Assembly: GCA_003567575.1 (NCBI GenBank)
Contig: PWZG01000150.1
Span: 1-19,015 of the forward strand
Source of the DNA: PVC group bacterium
GTDB lineage: Bacteria; Verrucomicrobiota; Kiritimatiellia; CAIKKV01; PXCX01
DNA: 19,015 nt
Direction of reading: 5' to 3'
Below are positions 7,252 through 13,714 of this stretch, piece after piece. Position numbers and translations under genes: made by a program. Each line of letters begins with the position of its first letter. Within the stretch, counting starts at the first letter, position 1. The notes beneath the pieces are model-generated. The model saw nothing but the letters and a program-made list of their open reading frames with translations. It ran no database searches and was not told the origin of the DNA.

Positions 7252-8033
7252 AGATGTCCTGGCGGCAACTTATCCCGAACGCAATCACTTTGGTGGCGAT
7301 GAGTTGCGGTTTTTTCGCCATTCTGGTTACGCTGGAAGGCATGGGGAATCCAGAGGCCTACCAATATCACCGTTGGGCAGCCCAGTTGATCATGCTGGCC
7401 ATGATTCTGGACGGTCTGGACGGCAATATCGCCCGTCGTCTCAAGGGCGCCAGCGAACTGGGGGCCGAGCTCGATACGTATGTCGACATGACGGCTTTTG
7501 GGATTGCTCCGGCATTATTGATTTACGTTGTCTCGCTACAGGCATCGCCGACATGGCGTGTTTTAATGACCACGGCCGTCGTGCTTTCCGGGGTGGTGCG
7601 CCTGGCGCGTTTCAAGGCCCACGATCCGCATCGCGGCCAGATGGGGTATCGCGGCCTGCCGATAACCGTCAGCGCCGGCTGGGTCGCCGTTTTGGTTTAT
7701 TTCAGTCAAACATTGCGCGCGGAATGGTTTTCCCTTAGCCAGGGCAGTGTTGCCACTCTGTTTATTGTCGGCGTCATGATTTTAATTGTGTTGCAGGTTT
7801 CCAATGTCCGTTACCCCAAACCCAGTAAACGGATGATTTTTTTTGTGCCGTCCATTATTCTGGTCATGCTGTTGTTTGTCCCGCTGGTAAACAATATTAT
7901 TCGTTTCATGCCCGATGAAAAAGCGGAGGGGTTGGCGTTGATTTCTTCGTCCTTGATGGTGTTGATGGGGATCGGATACGTTATGTTCGGGCCATGGCTT
8001 CACAAGAAACCCGCGTCCGACGATTCGTTATAG
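7248..8033 (+). CDS. pssA: CDP-diacylglycerol-serine O-phosphatidyltransferase
   Basis: This integral membrane enzyme makes phosphatidylserine from CDP-diacylglycerol and serine, supplying the substrate for Psd. The 261-residue protein holds the exact CDP-alcohol phosphotransferase signature DGxxARx8Gx3Dx3D, starting at DGNIAR and ending at TYVD. Several hydrophobic segments span the rest, and a short cytoplasmic tail ends in KKPASDDSL. The psd pairing and the ATG overlap at 7248 identify serine as the likely alcohol rather than glycerol phosphate or inositol. The gene is followed by 87 nt without a clear terminator. Confidence 0.93.
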   Translation: MKMSWRQLIPNAITLVAMSCGFFAILVTLEGMGNPEAYQYHRWAAQLIMLAMILDGLDGNIARRLKGASELGAELDTYVDMTAFGIAPALLIYVVSLQASPTWRVLMTTAVVLSGVVRLARFKAHDPHRGQMGYRGLPITVSAGWVAVLVYFSQTLRAEWFSLSQGSVATLFIVGVMILIVLQVSNVRYPKPSKRMIFFVPSIILVMLLFVPLVNNIIRFMPDEKAEGLALISSSLMVLMGIGYVMFGPWLHKKPASDDSL

Positions 8034-8120
8034 CTTGACAAATTTCACGAAAACTCCGAAAAACCGTGAACTGTGACTTGACCAGATGCATGCCTGTCGG
8101 CAGAAGACGGTGGATGATGT

Positions 8121-8945
8121 ATGATGATAAACGATAAAAACGATGTTGATAGGCTGCAGGCGGTATGGCGTGATTTTCGTGCCTATCTGGAATACGAACG
8201 CGATGAAGGCCACGCCCGGATCATCGTCATGGATACGACACGGCAACGGGTGGAATCATGGGCGGCGCCGCCGCAATCCCGGGCATCGTCCGCTAAGGCC
8301 GTGACGGCTCCGCCCGTCAGCAGCGTTGCTGCATCCTCCATTTCCCCTGAAACGTCCGAAGCGTCGACGCTTGGTGAGATTGCACGCGATATCGCCGCCT
8401 GCACCCGTTGCGACTTGGCGCGTACCCGTACCAATACCGTCCCCGGTCATGGGCATCCGCGTCCGCAATTGTTGTTTATCGGGGAAGCACCCGGCGAAGA
8501 AGAGGATCGCCAGGGGTTACCGTTTGTGGGACGTTCCGGCGCATTGTTGACCCGTATGATTAAGCGAATGGGCCTTTCGCGTGATGAAGTTTTCATCGCC
8601 AATATCCTCAAGTGCCGGCCGCCGGGTAATCGCACGCCGACATCCGCGGAACGGGAAACGTGCCGGCCGTTTTTGGAACGACAGATCGCGACCCTGTCTC
8701 CGGCTGTTATCGTTATCTTGGGTGCGACTGCATTGCATGGTCTTTTACAGGTGGAAACAGCGATTTCGCAATCGCGTGGTGTATGGCATGAATACCGTGG
8801 TATTCCGGTGATGCCGACGTATCATCCGTCGTATTTGTTGCGTAATTTGAAAGCCCGGTTTGATACCTGGGACGATATGCTGCAGGTTCTCGACCGGATC
8901 GGTCGCCGGCCGCCGCCGATAGATGACCACAAGGGCAAGTCTTGA
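8121..8945 (+). CDS. Family 4 (Fe-S) uracil-DNA glycosylase
   Basis: This enzyme removes uracil from DNA in base excision repair. It has the four cluster cysteines of family 4 UDGs: C94 and C97 (CTRC), C165 (LKCRPPGNR) and C181 (ETCRPF). Motif A is GEAPGEEEDRQG (121-132) and motif B is HPSYLL (235-240). The catalytic core spans about residues 85-260. The first 83 residues form an extra N-terminal region: a charged start (residues 1-45) and an Ala/Ser/Pro-rich linker (46-82). Similar extensions occur in many 'SPO1 DNA polymerase-related' family 4 UDGs. Two ATG codons (8121, 8124) are possible starts and the upstream Shine-Dalgarno is poor, so the exact start is uncertain. NifU/NifS, encoded further along on the other strand, could supply its cluster. 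Confidence 0.9.
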   Translation: MMINDKNDVDRLQAVWRDFRAYLEYERDEGHARIIVMDTTRQRVESWAAPPQSRASSAKAVTAPPVSSVAASSISPETSEASTLGEIARDIAACTRCDLARTRTNTVPGHGHPRPQLLFIGEAPGEEEDRQGLPFVGRSGALLTRMIKRMGLSRDEVFIANILKCRPPGNRTPTSAERETCRPFLERQIATLSPAVIVILGATALHGLLQVETAISQSRGVWHEYRGIPVMPTYHPSYLLRNLKARFDTWDDMLQVLDRIGRRPPPIDDHKGKS

Positions 8946-8966
8946 AAAGCATCGTTTTTTTTGCCA

Positions 8967-8996
8967 TTGACAAAGGGGCCGGTCTTGAGGCATATT
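8967..8996 (+). promoter_or_regulatory. Candidate promoter of the envelope cluster
   Basis: TTGACA (8967-8972) is followed by CATATT (8991-8996) at 18 bp. TATTAT at 8993-8998 is a better -10 by sequence, but its 20-bp spacing is long. Transcription would start near 9003, just before the tandem AAGGAGCTTTA repeats. Confidence 0.45.
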
Positions 8997-9006
8997 ATAT
9001 GTGTAG

Positions 9007-9028
9007 AAGGAGCTTTAAAGGAGCTTTA
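9007..9028 (+). repeat. Two perfect 11-bp repeats, each holding a Shine-Dalgarno core
   Basis: AAGGAGCTTTA occurs at 9007-9017 and again at 9018-9028. The second copy places AAGGAG 7 nt upstream of a GTG (9031) that opens a 10-codon frame; the first copy has no start codon at normal spacing. Confidence 0.75.
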
Positions 9029-9030
9029 TA

Positions 9031-9063
9031 GTGATTCAACAGGTTGAGTATATAAATGTTTGA
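9031..9063 (+). CDS. Possible 10-residue leader peptide
   Basis: A GTG at 9031, 7 nt after AAGGAG (9018-9023), opens a frame reading MIQQVEYINV and ending with TGA at 9061-9063. The stop codon abuts the strong Shine-Dalgarno GAGGAGGGG (9062-9070) of the coiled-coil gene at 9076, so ribosomes finishing the peptide would cover or expose that site. No homologue is recognised. The frame is short enough to arise by chance; the well-spaced Shine-Dalgarno and the position of the stop are what make it worth listing. Confidence 0.3.
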   Translation: MIQQVEYINV

Positions 9064-9075
9064 GGAGGGGACGCT

Positions 9076-10038
9076 ATGAATAATTTGTTGCGCATCTCGC
9101 TGATATTGTTGTTGATACTGAGCATAGCGGCCCTGGCGATGGGGTGGATGCTGTTTGATCAACGCCAGGAAATTAAAGGGCGGTTGCTGGCGGCGGAGGA
9201 TACTTTGGTGGAAGTGGCCCGTACCATTGAGCGGGAGACACCGGCAGAGTTGACCGATCGAGATTTACCGAAAATGCAGATCGACCGGAATCAGTTGCAG
9301 ACGTATTATGGGGAAGACGATCAGGGCAATGTGATCGTGGGAGGCCCCGGCACAATGGACGAGGTGTTGCGCCAGTTGCGGGGGCGGGCGGCTTCGCAGT
9401 ACGCCTATTACAACGATACCCGTGCGGCATTGAAGCAAACGAGAGAGGAATTGGCGGCCAAAGAGACGGAAATCGAGGCGAAAGAGGAACAACTGGCGCA
9501 AAGCATACAGGCGCGCGAGCAAGCGGAAGCCGAGAAAACGGCGGCACTCAATTCCCTTGGCGAGCGTGACGAGCGGATTGCCGGTTTGAATCGTGAAATG
9601 GAACGGATGGAAGGCCGCATCGAGGAACAACGGGAACGTGTCGCCGAGTTGAACGACGATGTCGCGGATCTGAGACAGCGTAATGAGTCTAAGTTAGCGC
9701 AGATTGAAGATTTGCGGAGACGGATCGCTGAACGGCCTACGGTCGAAGATCTCGATAGTGACAGAGATCCAATAGTGGAAACACGGGATGTCATGAAGGG
9801 GCATAAAGGTCAGGTTCTGCTGGTTAACCGGGATTGGAATTTCGTGATTTTAAATATGGCCAGGGACGACCATTCGGTACGGCGCGATTTGACTCTATTT
9901 GTTCAACGTGACGACAAATTAGTCGGCAAGGTACGGGTCTCCGATATCAAGGGCGACGATCGGCGTCTGGCCGTTGCCGATATCATGGATGACTGGCTGC
10001 AAATGCCGATCGAGGAGGGTGACTATGTCTTCTTCTAA
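9076..10038 (+). CDS. Membrane-anchored coiled-coil envelope protein, function unknown
   Basis: I do not recognise a named family. The 320-residue protein has one N-terminal transmembrane segment (about 5-27), a linker, a long charged coiled coil rich in Glu, Arg and Ala (about 113-220), and a C-terminal domain (about 238-320) of alternating short strands. That domain contains GQVLLVNRDWNFVILN, a short VGKVRV strand and a final EEGDYVFF. It suggests a small beta-barrel like those ending other periplasmic coiled-coil scaffold proteins (for example the MreC type), but this is analogy only. A signal anchor with the bulk in the periplasm is the simplest topology. GAGGAGGGG 6 nt before the ATG is a very strong ribosome site. 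The last 14 nt overlap the next small gene, so the products are probably made together. Confidence 0.85.
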   Translation: MNNLLRISLILLLILSIAALAMGWMLFDQRQEIKGRLLAAEDTLVEVARTIERETPAELTDRDLPKMQIDRNQLQTYYGEDDQGNVIVGGPGTMDEVLRQLRGRAASQYAYYNDTRAALKQTREELAAKETEIEAKEEQLAQSIQAREQAEAEKTAALNSLGERDERIAGLNREMERMEGRIEEQRERVAELNDDVADLRQRNESKLAQIEDLRRRIAERPTVEDLDSDRDPIVETRDVMKGHKGQVLLVNRDWNFVILNMARDDHSVRRDLTLFVQRDDKLVGKVRVSDIKGDDRRLAVADIMDDWLQMPIEEGDYVFF

Positions 10039-10156
10039 GTTTCTGACAATTCTGGTGTTGCTGGCCCTGGTTTTTTTCGCCGCCCTCATTACGCTGCAGG
10101 CTTTGGAATGGATGCATTTCGACGCAACGCCCAGTGTCTGGCCCGGAAGTCGTTGA
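10025..10156 (+). CDS. 43-residue single-pass membrane protein, unknown function
   Basis: The ATG at 10025 lies inside the end of the coiled-coil gene (14-nt overlap) and gives MSSSKFLTILVLLALV, a hydrophobic helix to about residue 27, then a short polar tail ending WPGSR. GAGGAGGG at 10014-10021 provides a good Shine-Dalgarno 3 nt upstream and lies within the upstream coding sequence. An extended open frame begins at 9974, but the strong site favours 10025. The stop overlaps the next start (TGATG). Its place between a membrane coiled-coil gene and a lipoprotein gene suggests a small subunit of one envelope complex; this is inference. Confidence 0.65.
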   Translation: MSSSKFLTILVLLALVFFAALITLQALEWMHFDATPSVWPGSR

Positions 10157-10335
10157 TGACTGATTCAGCGCCAAAGCAATGGTATCGTGTCCTTTGCCTG
10201 GTGATCGTGACCGTCGGCCTGACTTTGGCGGCGACGGGATGTGCGACCACTCAGGACGACGATTCCGATCTCCCATGGAATGTGCGTCAGCCGTGGGAAG
10301 GCGCGCCCACCATCCCCGGGATGGGACAACATTAG
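10156..10335 (+). CDS. 59-residue lipoprotein, unknown function
   Basis: It starts at ATG 10156, sharing one base with the previous stop. The N-terminus has a basic region and a hydrophobic stretch (about 13-29) followed by a lipobox-like LAATGC, so the mature protein would begin with the lipid-modified cysteine. The mature part is only about 30 residues: an acidic DDDSD run, then PWNVRQPWEGAPTIPGM. The Trp/Pro-rich tail seems too specific to be filler and may be a conserved binding motif, but I cannot name it. The stop codon is one arm of a palindrome shared with the convergent truA stop. Confidence 0.7.
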   Translation: MTDSAPKQWYRVLCLVIVTVGLTLAATGCATTQDDDSDLPWNVRQPWEGAPTIPGMGQH

Positions 10336-10348
10336 AAACGTGTTTCTA
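10333..10348. other. Inverted repeat formed by two convergent stop codons
   Basis: TAGAAACGTGTTTCTA has complementary arms TAGAAAC and GTTTCTA around GT (a real hairpin would be TAGAAA/TTTCTA with a CGTG loop). Its left end is the TAG of the lipoprotein gene and its right end is the CTA complement of the truA TAG. It is AT-rich and lacks a T-run, so it is at best a weak bidirectional 3'-end element. Confidence 0.4.
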
Positions 10349-11098
10349 GCGTGCCGCCCTGCGGTATCCGACCTGCCAAAGGAACAGTCCCGTTGCCGGC
10401 GCTGTTTGTACCCGTGCGGTACGTTGACGCGACGCAAGAATCGCGGCAGTCTCATCGACTGCGACCGATCCTGAACCAACCCGGATCAAATGGCCAGCCA
10501 AGCTGCGTACCATTTTATACAAAAAACCTTCGCTGATCGCCCGAATCGTGATCTCGGCGCCTTTACGGGTAACCTTCAACATGGACAGAGTCCGCGTTGT
10601 ATCAGGAACATCACGGTTGGGGTTGGCGGTAAAAGCGGCAAAATCGTGGCGGCCGACAAGGATTGCGGCAGCCGCGCGCATCGACTCCATATCAAGGGGC
10701 GAGATGATGTGCGTCCTGTAGAAGCGCAAGAACGGTGGCATGACATCGTCGTTCCATATCCGGTAACGGTATTCCTTGCGCAGTGCGTCGCGCCGGACAT
10801 GGAAATCGGACGGCACGATGCGGATGCGGTTAACGCGGATATCCGGCGGCAACAATGCATTCAAGCCGCGACGCCAGACATCCGTGGTAAACGCGGAACG
10901 GGTATCGAAATGCACTTCCTGTGCACGGGCATGCACACCGGCATCGGTGCGGCCGCTACCGTGGGCAACCACGGTTTCGCCGCTCATCGAGGCAATGGCC
11001 TTTTGCAACGTTTGTTGTACGGTGTTACCGGACGGCTGCGCCTGCCAGCCGGCGTACGTCGTGCCATCGTAGGCTAACGTAAGGCGGAGACGTTTCAT
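10346..11098 (-). CDS. truA: tRNA pseudouridine synthase A
   Basis: This enzyme modifies uridines 38-40 in the tRNA anticodon arm. The 250-residue protein starts MKRLRLTLAYDGTTYAGWQ, the standard TruA N-terminus, and has the catalytic aspartate D52 in GSGRTDAGVHA. FLYKMVRSLAG near the C-terminus matches the conserved 'F-RMVR-L' motif. Its ATG (11098) overlaps the ruvX stop as ATGA, so it is the last gene of a minus-strand operon. A modest AGGA lies 10 nt upstream. Confidence 0.93.
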   Translation of the reverse strand: MKRLRLTLAYDGTTYAGWQAQPSGNTVQQTLQKAIASMSGETVVAHGSGRTDAGVHARAQEVHFDTRSAFTTDVWRRGLNALLPPDIRVNRIRIVPSDFHVRRDALRKEYRYRIWNDDVMPPFLRFYRTHIISPLDMESMRAAAAILVGRHDFAAFTANPNRDVPDTTRTLSMLKVTRKGAEITIRAISEGFLYKMVRSLAGHLIRVGSGSVAVDETAAILASRQRTARVQTAPATGLFLWQVGYRRAAR

Positions 11099-11520
11099 GA
11101 AAATGGATCCTGCGAATCCAGGTAACTTTGCAGAATAAGCTGGGCGGCTGCCTGGTCGATTACGCGGCGGCGCTGTTTACGCCGTACGCCGGCGCTAATC
11201 AGGGATCTTTCGGCCAGTCGCGTAGTCAGTCGTTCATCCCACTCAATAACGGGTAATCCGGTGAGTTCGCGAACGCGATGCGCCAACAGTGCGGCGGCTT
11301 CCGCGCTTGGGCCGCGCGAGACGTTCATGTTGAGCGGCATGCCCACGACAATACATCTCACCGATAAACGAGTACCCCGGTCGACGACGGCTCGCACCGC
11401 GTCATCCAGGCTTTTAACATCCACCGTTTCCAGGGGCGTTGCCAGCATCGCGGTTTCATCGCTGACTGCCAGTCCGATACGATGCGTCCCATAATCGACG
11501 CCAAGACAACGTCCTTTCAT
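11095..11520 (-). CDS. ruvX: RuvX/YqgF-family putative pre-16S rRNA nuclease
   Basis: This RNase H-fold nuclease trims the 16S rRNA 5' end in E. coli and was formerly called a Holliday junction resolvase homologue. With the start at 11520 (MKGRCLGVDYGTHRIGLAV) it has 141 residues, the family length. Catalytic-type residues are D9 in GVDYG, the WDERLTT segment and the late DQAAAQLIL aspartate. AAGGA lies 6 nt before this ATG, whereas the upstream in-frame ATGs (11589, 11562, 11622) lack ribosome sites and add unrelated residues. Those upstream codons overlap or nearly touch the end of the TPR-MshEN gene. The truA start overlaps its stop. Confidence 0.9.
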   Translation of the reverse strand: MKGRCLGVDYGTHRIGLAVSDETAMLATPLETVDVKSLDDAVRAVVDRGTRLSVRCIVVGMPLNMNVSRGPSAEAAALLAHRVRELTGLPVIEWDERLTTRLAERSLISAGVRRKQRRRVIDQAAAQLILQSYLDSQDPFS

Positions 11521-11596
11521 ATCATGTCCTTGTAACGCCGTGGATTCGTCAGGTTGATCCATGATCGATGAAAAGCGATGCTCCGCCATGACATTT

Positions 11597-12493
11597 TCAA
11601 GCCAACAATTCCTGAATAGCATCGACGGCTTTGTCGAACCCGTCGGGAGAGGTCAGGAACCAGTGACACTTGCTTTCCGCAAGGGTTGTAATATCTTTTC
11701 GCAGGTTTTCGTCAAAGGGATTCAGCAAGGCAACCAGAATTTCGGAACCAATCCGCTCGAAGGGCAGGGCTCCCCGTTGTACGATGAATTCAAGAGGCAG
11801 ACTCTGTGCAGCTTCGCGCTGAATATCGAAAAGCTGCAGGTTGATCAACGGCATGTAAGCGTCTCTGGAAACCGTGACCAGTATCTTGTCGAGATTACTG
11901 AATCCACGGCCCCGCAGAACATGCAGCACGGAAACGGTGCCGGACCGTTTGCCGGCCGTTAGCTCGGTTAAATCCGTTACCACGCTCGCATACTCATCAT
12001 CCGACAACAATTCAACTTGCAGCAGATTCCAGGCGAACGCCATTTCATCAGCAAGATTAAGTTGCATGCGTACGCTCTTGCGAAAATTGGCCGCGGCCGG
12101 TTTCGACGACTTCGGAGCGTCGGACGCAGCGGATTGCGGTAATGTCTCCGCCGATTGTGATGACGGACCGGTTGCGTCGCCTGCCGTCGGTTGTTCACCG
12201 TCATGGCTACCGCCGCGGATGGCGTCCATTTCTTCGATAAGCGTTTTAACTCCGGGATCATCTTCGGCATGCGCGCGCAGTTTGTCGACCCACTCGGCGG
12301 CCTCGTCGGTATTGCTTTCGTCAAGCAGAACCCTGACCAGTCGCATGATATAATTTTTGGCCTGTATGTGATCGCCGAGCTCATCGTACGCGTGCGCAAC
12401 GGATTCCAATGCGCTACGGTCGTCAGGCATCACTTCGAGAATCTGCTCGAATGCCATTATCGTGCTGAATACATCGGATTCATCGTCGCTCAT
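11597..12493 (-). CDS. TPR protein with a C-terminal MshEN (GspE N-terminal) domain, no ATPase
   Basis: The 298-residue protein begins with TPR-like helices (about 5-80, including a SALESVAHAYDELGDHIQA repeat). A Ser/Ala/Pro-rich linker follows (about 94-136). The C-terminal half (about 145-298) resembles the N-terminal domain of type II secretion and type IV pilus ATPases: a LLSDDEYASVV helix, GRGFSNLDKIL, then LPLEFIVQRGALPFERIGS, LVALLNPFDE and a final helix. In GspE, MshE and PilB this domain binds partner proteins or cyclic di-GMP and is followed by a Walker ATPase, which is absent here. It may be a regulator or adaptor; the role is unknown. GGGAGA 7 nt before the ATG is the ribosome site. 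It lies 57 nt after nifS and 76 nt before ruvX. Confidence 0.75.
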   Translation of the reverse strand: MSDDESDVFSTIMAFEQILEVMPDDRSALESVAHAYDELGDHIQAKNYIMRLVRVLLDESNTDEAAEWVDKLRAHAEDDPGVKTLIEEMDAIRGGSHDGEQPTAGDATGPSSQSAETLPQSAASDAPKSSKPAAANFRKSVRMQLNLADEMAFAWNLLQVELLSDDEYASVVTDLTELTAGKRSGTVSVLHVLRGRGFSNLDKILVTVSRDAYMPLINLQLFDIQREAAQSLPLEFIVQRGALPFERIGSEILVALLNPFDENLRKDITTLAESKCHWFLTSPDGFDKAVDAIQELLA

Positions 12494-12550
12494 GTTCTTT
12501 TCTCCCGGATGATTCGTCGGCTCGATTGGTCGCTATTGCTCCATGCGTCT

Positions 12551-13714
12551 TCATGTTGTCGCGCTGAATGGCGAAAGGGATCGCAAGCGATCTACAACCT
12601 TTGGCAGGACCTCAAGTACATGAGCGATTTCCGCGGCCGTCGTGTATCGGCTGAGACTGAAACGGATCGAACCATTGACCATCGTAAATGGAACCCCCAT
12701 GGTTCGCAAAACATGCGAGGGTTCGAGCGAACCGGATGTGCATGCCGATCCGGACGATGCGGCGATGCCGGCATCGCTCAAATCGTATAAAATGGCTTCC
12801 CCCTCGATATACGCGAAGCTGATGCTGCTGGTATTCGGCAGGCGTTGCTTTTGATCGCCGTTGATTCGTACGTCGCTACAGCGTTCCAGAATTCCGTGTT
12901 CAAGGCGGTCGCGTAACGCGGCAATCCGGTTATGATCGGCGTGCAGCGCGCGTTGCGCTATCTCGCAAGCGGCGCCCAGGGCCACGATGCCCGCAACATT
13001 TTCCGTGCCGGCGCGCCGATTAACTTCCTGATGGCCGCCAAGAAGTAGCGGCCGGATGCGAACGCCTTTTCGGATATATAGGGCGCCGATGCCTTTTGGG
13101 GCATGAATTTTGTGGCCGGACAAGGTCAACAGATCGACCGGAACACTCCGGACATCGATCGACAGTTTGCCGGCGGCTTGGATGGCGTCGCTATGCATTG
13201 TGCCGCCAAATTGTTTGACTTTTTCGGCAATACGCCGAATGGGGAAAACAACCCCCGTTTCATTGTTGGCCCACATAATCGACGTCAACGCCTTTCCGCC
13301 TGCCTGCAATGCTTCAATCAACTCCGTTTCATCAATCCGTCCCATGGAATCGACCGCAAGTTCGGTGACGTAATGTCCATTTGCCGCCAAATGACGACAG
13401 GGTGCGAGTACGGCCGGATGTTCCACTCGTGAGGTAATAACGTGTCGCAAGGCTTGATCGGCGGCAACGCTTCCCAAAATGGCCGTATTGTCGCCTTCGG
13501 TGCCGCATCCCGTGAAAATAATTTCGGACGGATCGGCGCCGATAAGCGACGCTACCTGTTCCCTCGCTTTTTCCACATACCGGCGTACCTGGCCGCCGAA
13601 CTCGTGCATGCTCGAAGGATTACCCCACATCGTTGTCAAAAACGGTTGCTGCGCATCCAGCACCTCGGGCGCCGGTTGCGTGGTTGCGTTGTTATCCAAA
13701 TACACCGGTCTCAT
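12551..13714 (-). CDS. nifS: Cysteine desulfurase, NifS/IscS family
   Basis: This PLP enzyme frees sulfur from cysteine and passes it, as a persulfide, to the NifU scaffold. From the ATG at 13714 (MRPVYLDNNATT) it has 387 residues, the usual size. The PLP lysine is K202 in SGHKIHAPKG. H99 (VEHP) and the HSDAIQAAGK segment (174-183) are conserved. The catalytic cysteine is C325 in SGSACTSGSLEPSHVL, the NifS/IscS (group I) loop. A longer open frame to 13813 overlaps nifU and looks unrelated. The start overlaps the nifU stop as ATGA. No nitrogenase gene is visible, so this pair probably serves general Fe-S assembly. Confidence 0.92.
   Translation of the reverse strand: MRPVYLDNNATTQPAPEVLDAQQPFLTTMWGNPSSMHEFGGQVRRYVEKAREQVASLIGADPSEIIFTGCGTEGDNTAILGSVAADQALRHVITSRVEHPAVLAPCRHLAANGHYVTELAVDSMGRIDETELIEALQAGGKALTSIMWANNETGVVFPIRRIAEKVKQFGGTMHSDAIQAAGKLSIDVRSVPVDLLTLSGHKIHAPKGIGALYIRKGVRIRPLLLGGHQEVNRRAGTENVAGIVALGAACEIAQRALHADHNRIAALRDRLEHGILERCSDVRINGDQKQRLPNTSSISFAYIEGEAILYDLSDAGIAASSGSACTSGSLEPSHVLRTMGVPFTMVNGSIRFSLSRYTTAAEIAHVLEVLPKVVDRLRSLSPFSATT

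Noticed and set aside
8035..8120. TTGACA at 8035-8040 as a promoter for the glycosylase gene
   Set aside because: No acceptable -10 lies 16-18 bp downstream (the sequence there is GAAAAA-like), so only half a promoter is present.
8934..8965. Possible terminator after the uracil-DNA glycosylase (GGCAA ... eight T ... TTGCC)
   Set aside because: The stem is short, the T-run lies inside it rather than after it, and it overlaps the stop codon and the next -35.
10490..11077. 195-codon forward frame opposite truA
   Set aside because: It lies entirely antisense to a clear truA gene, with no recognisable motif and atypical composition for a real protein.
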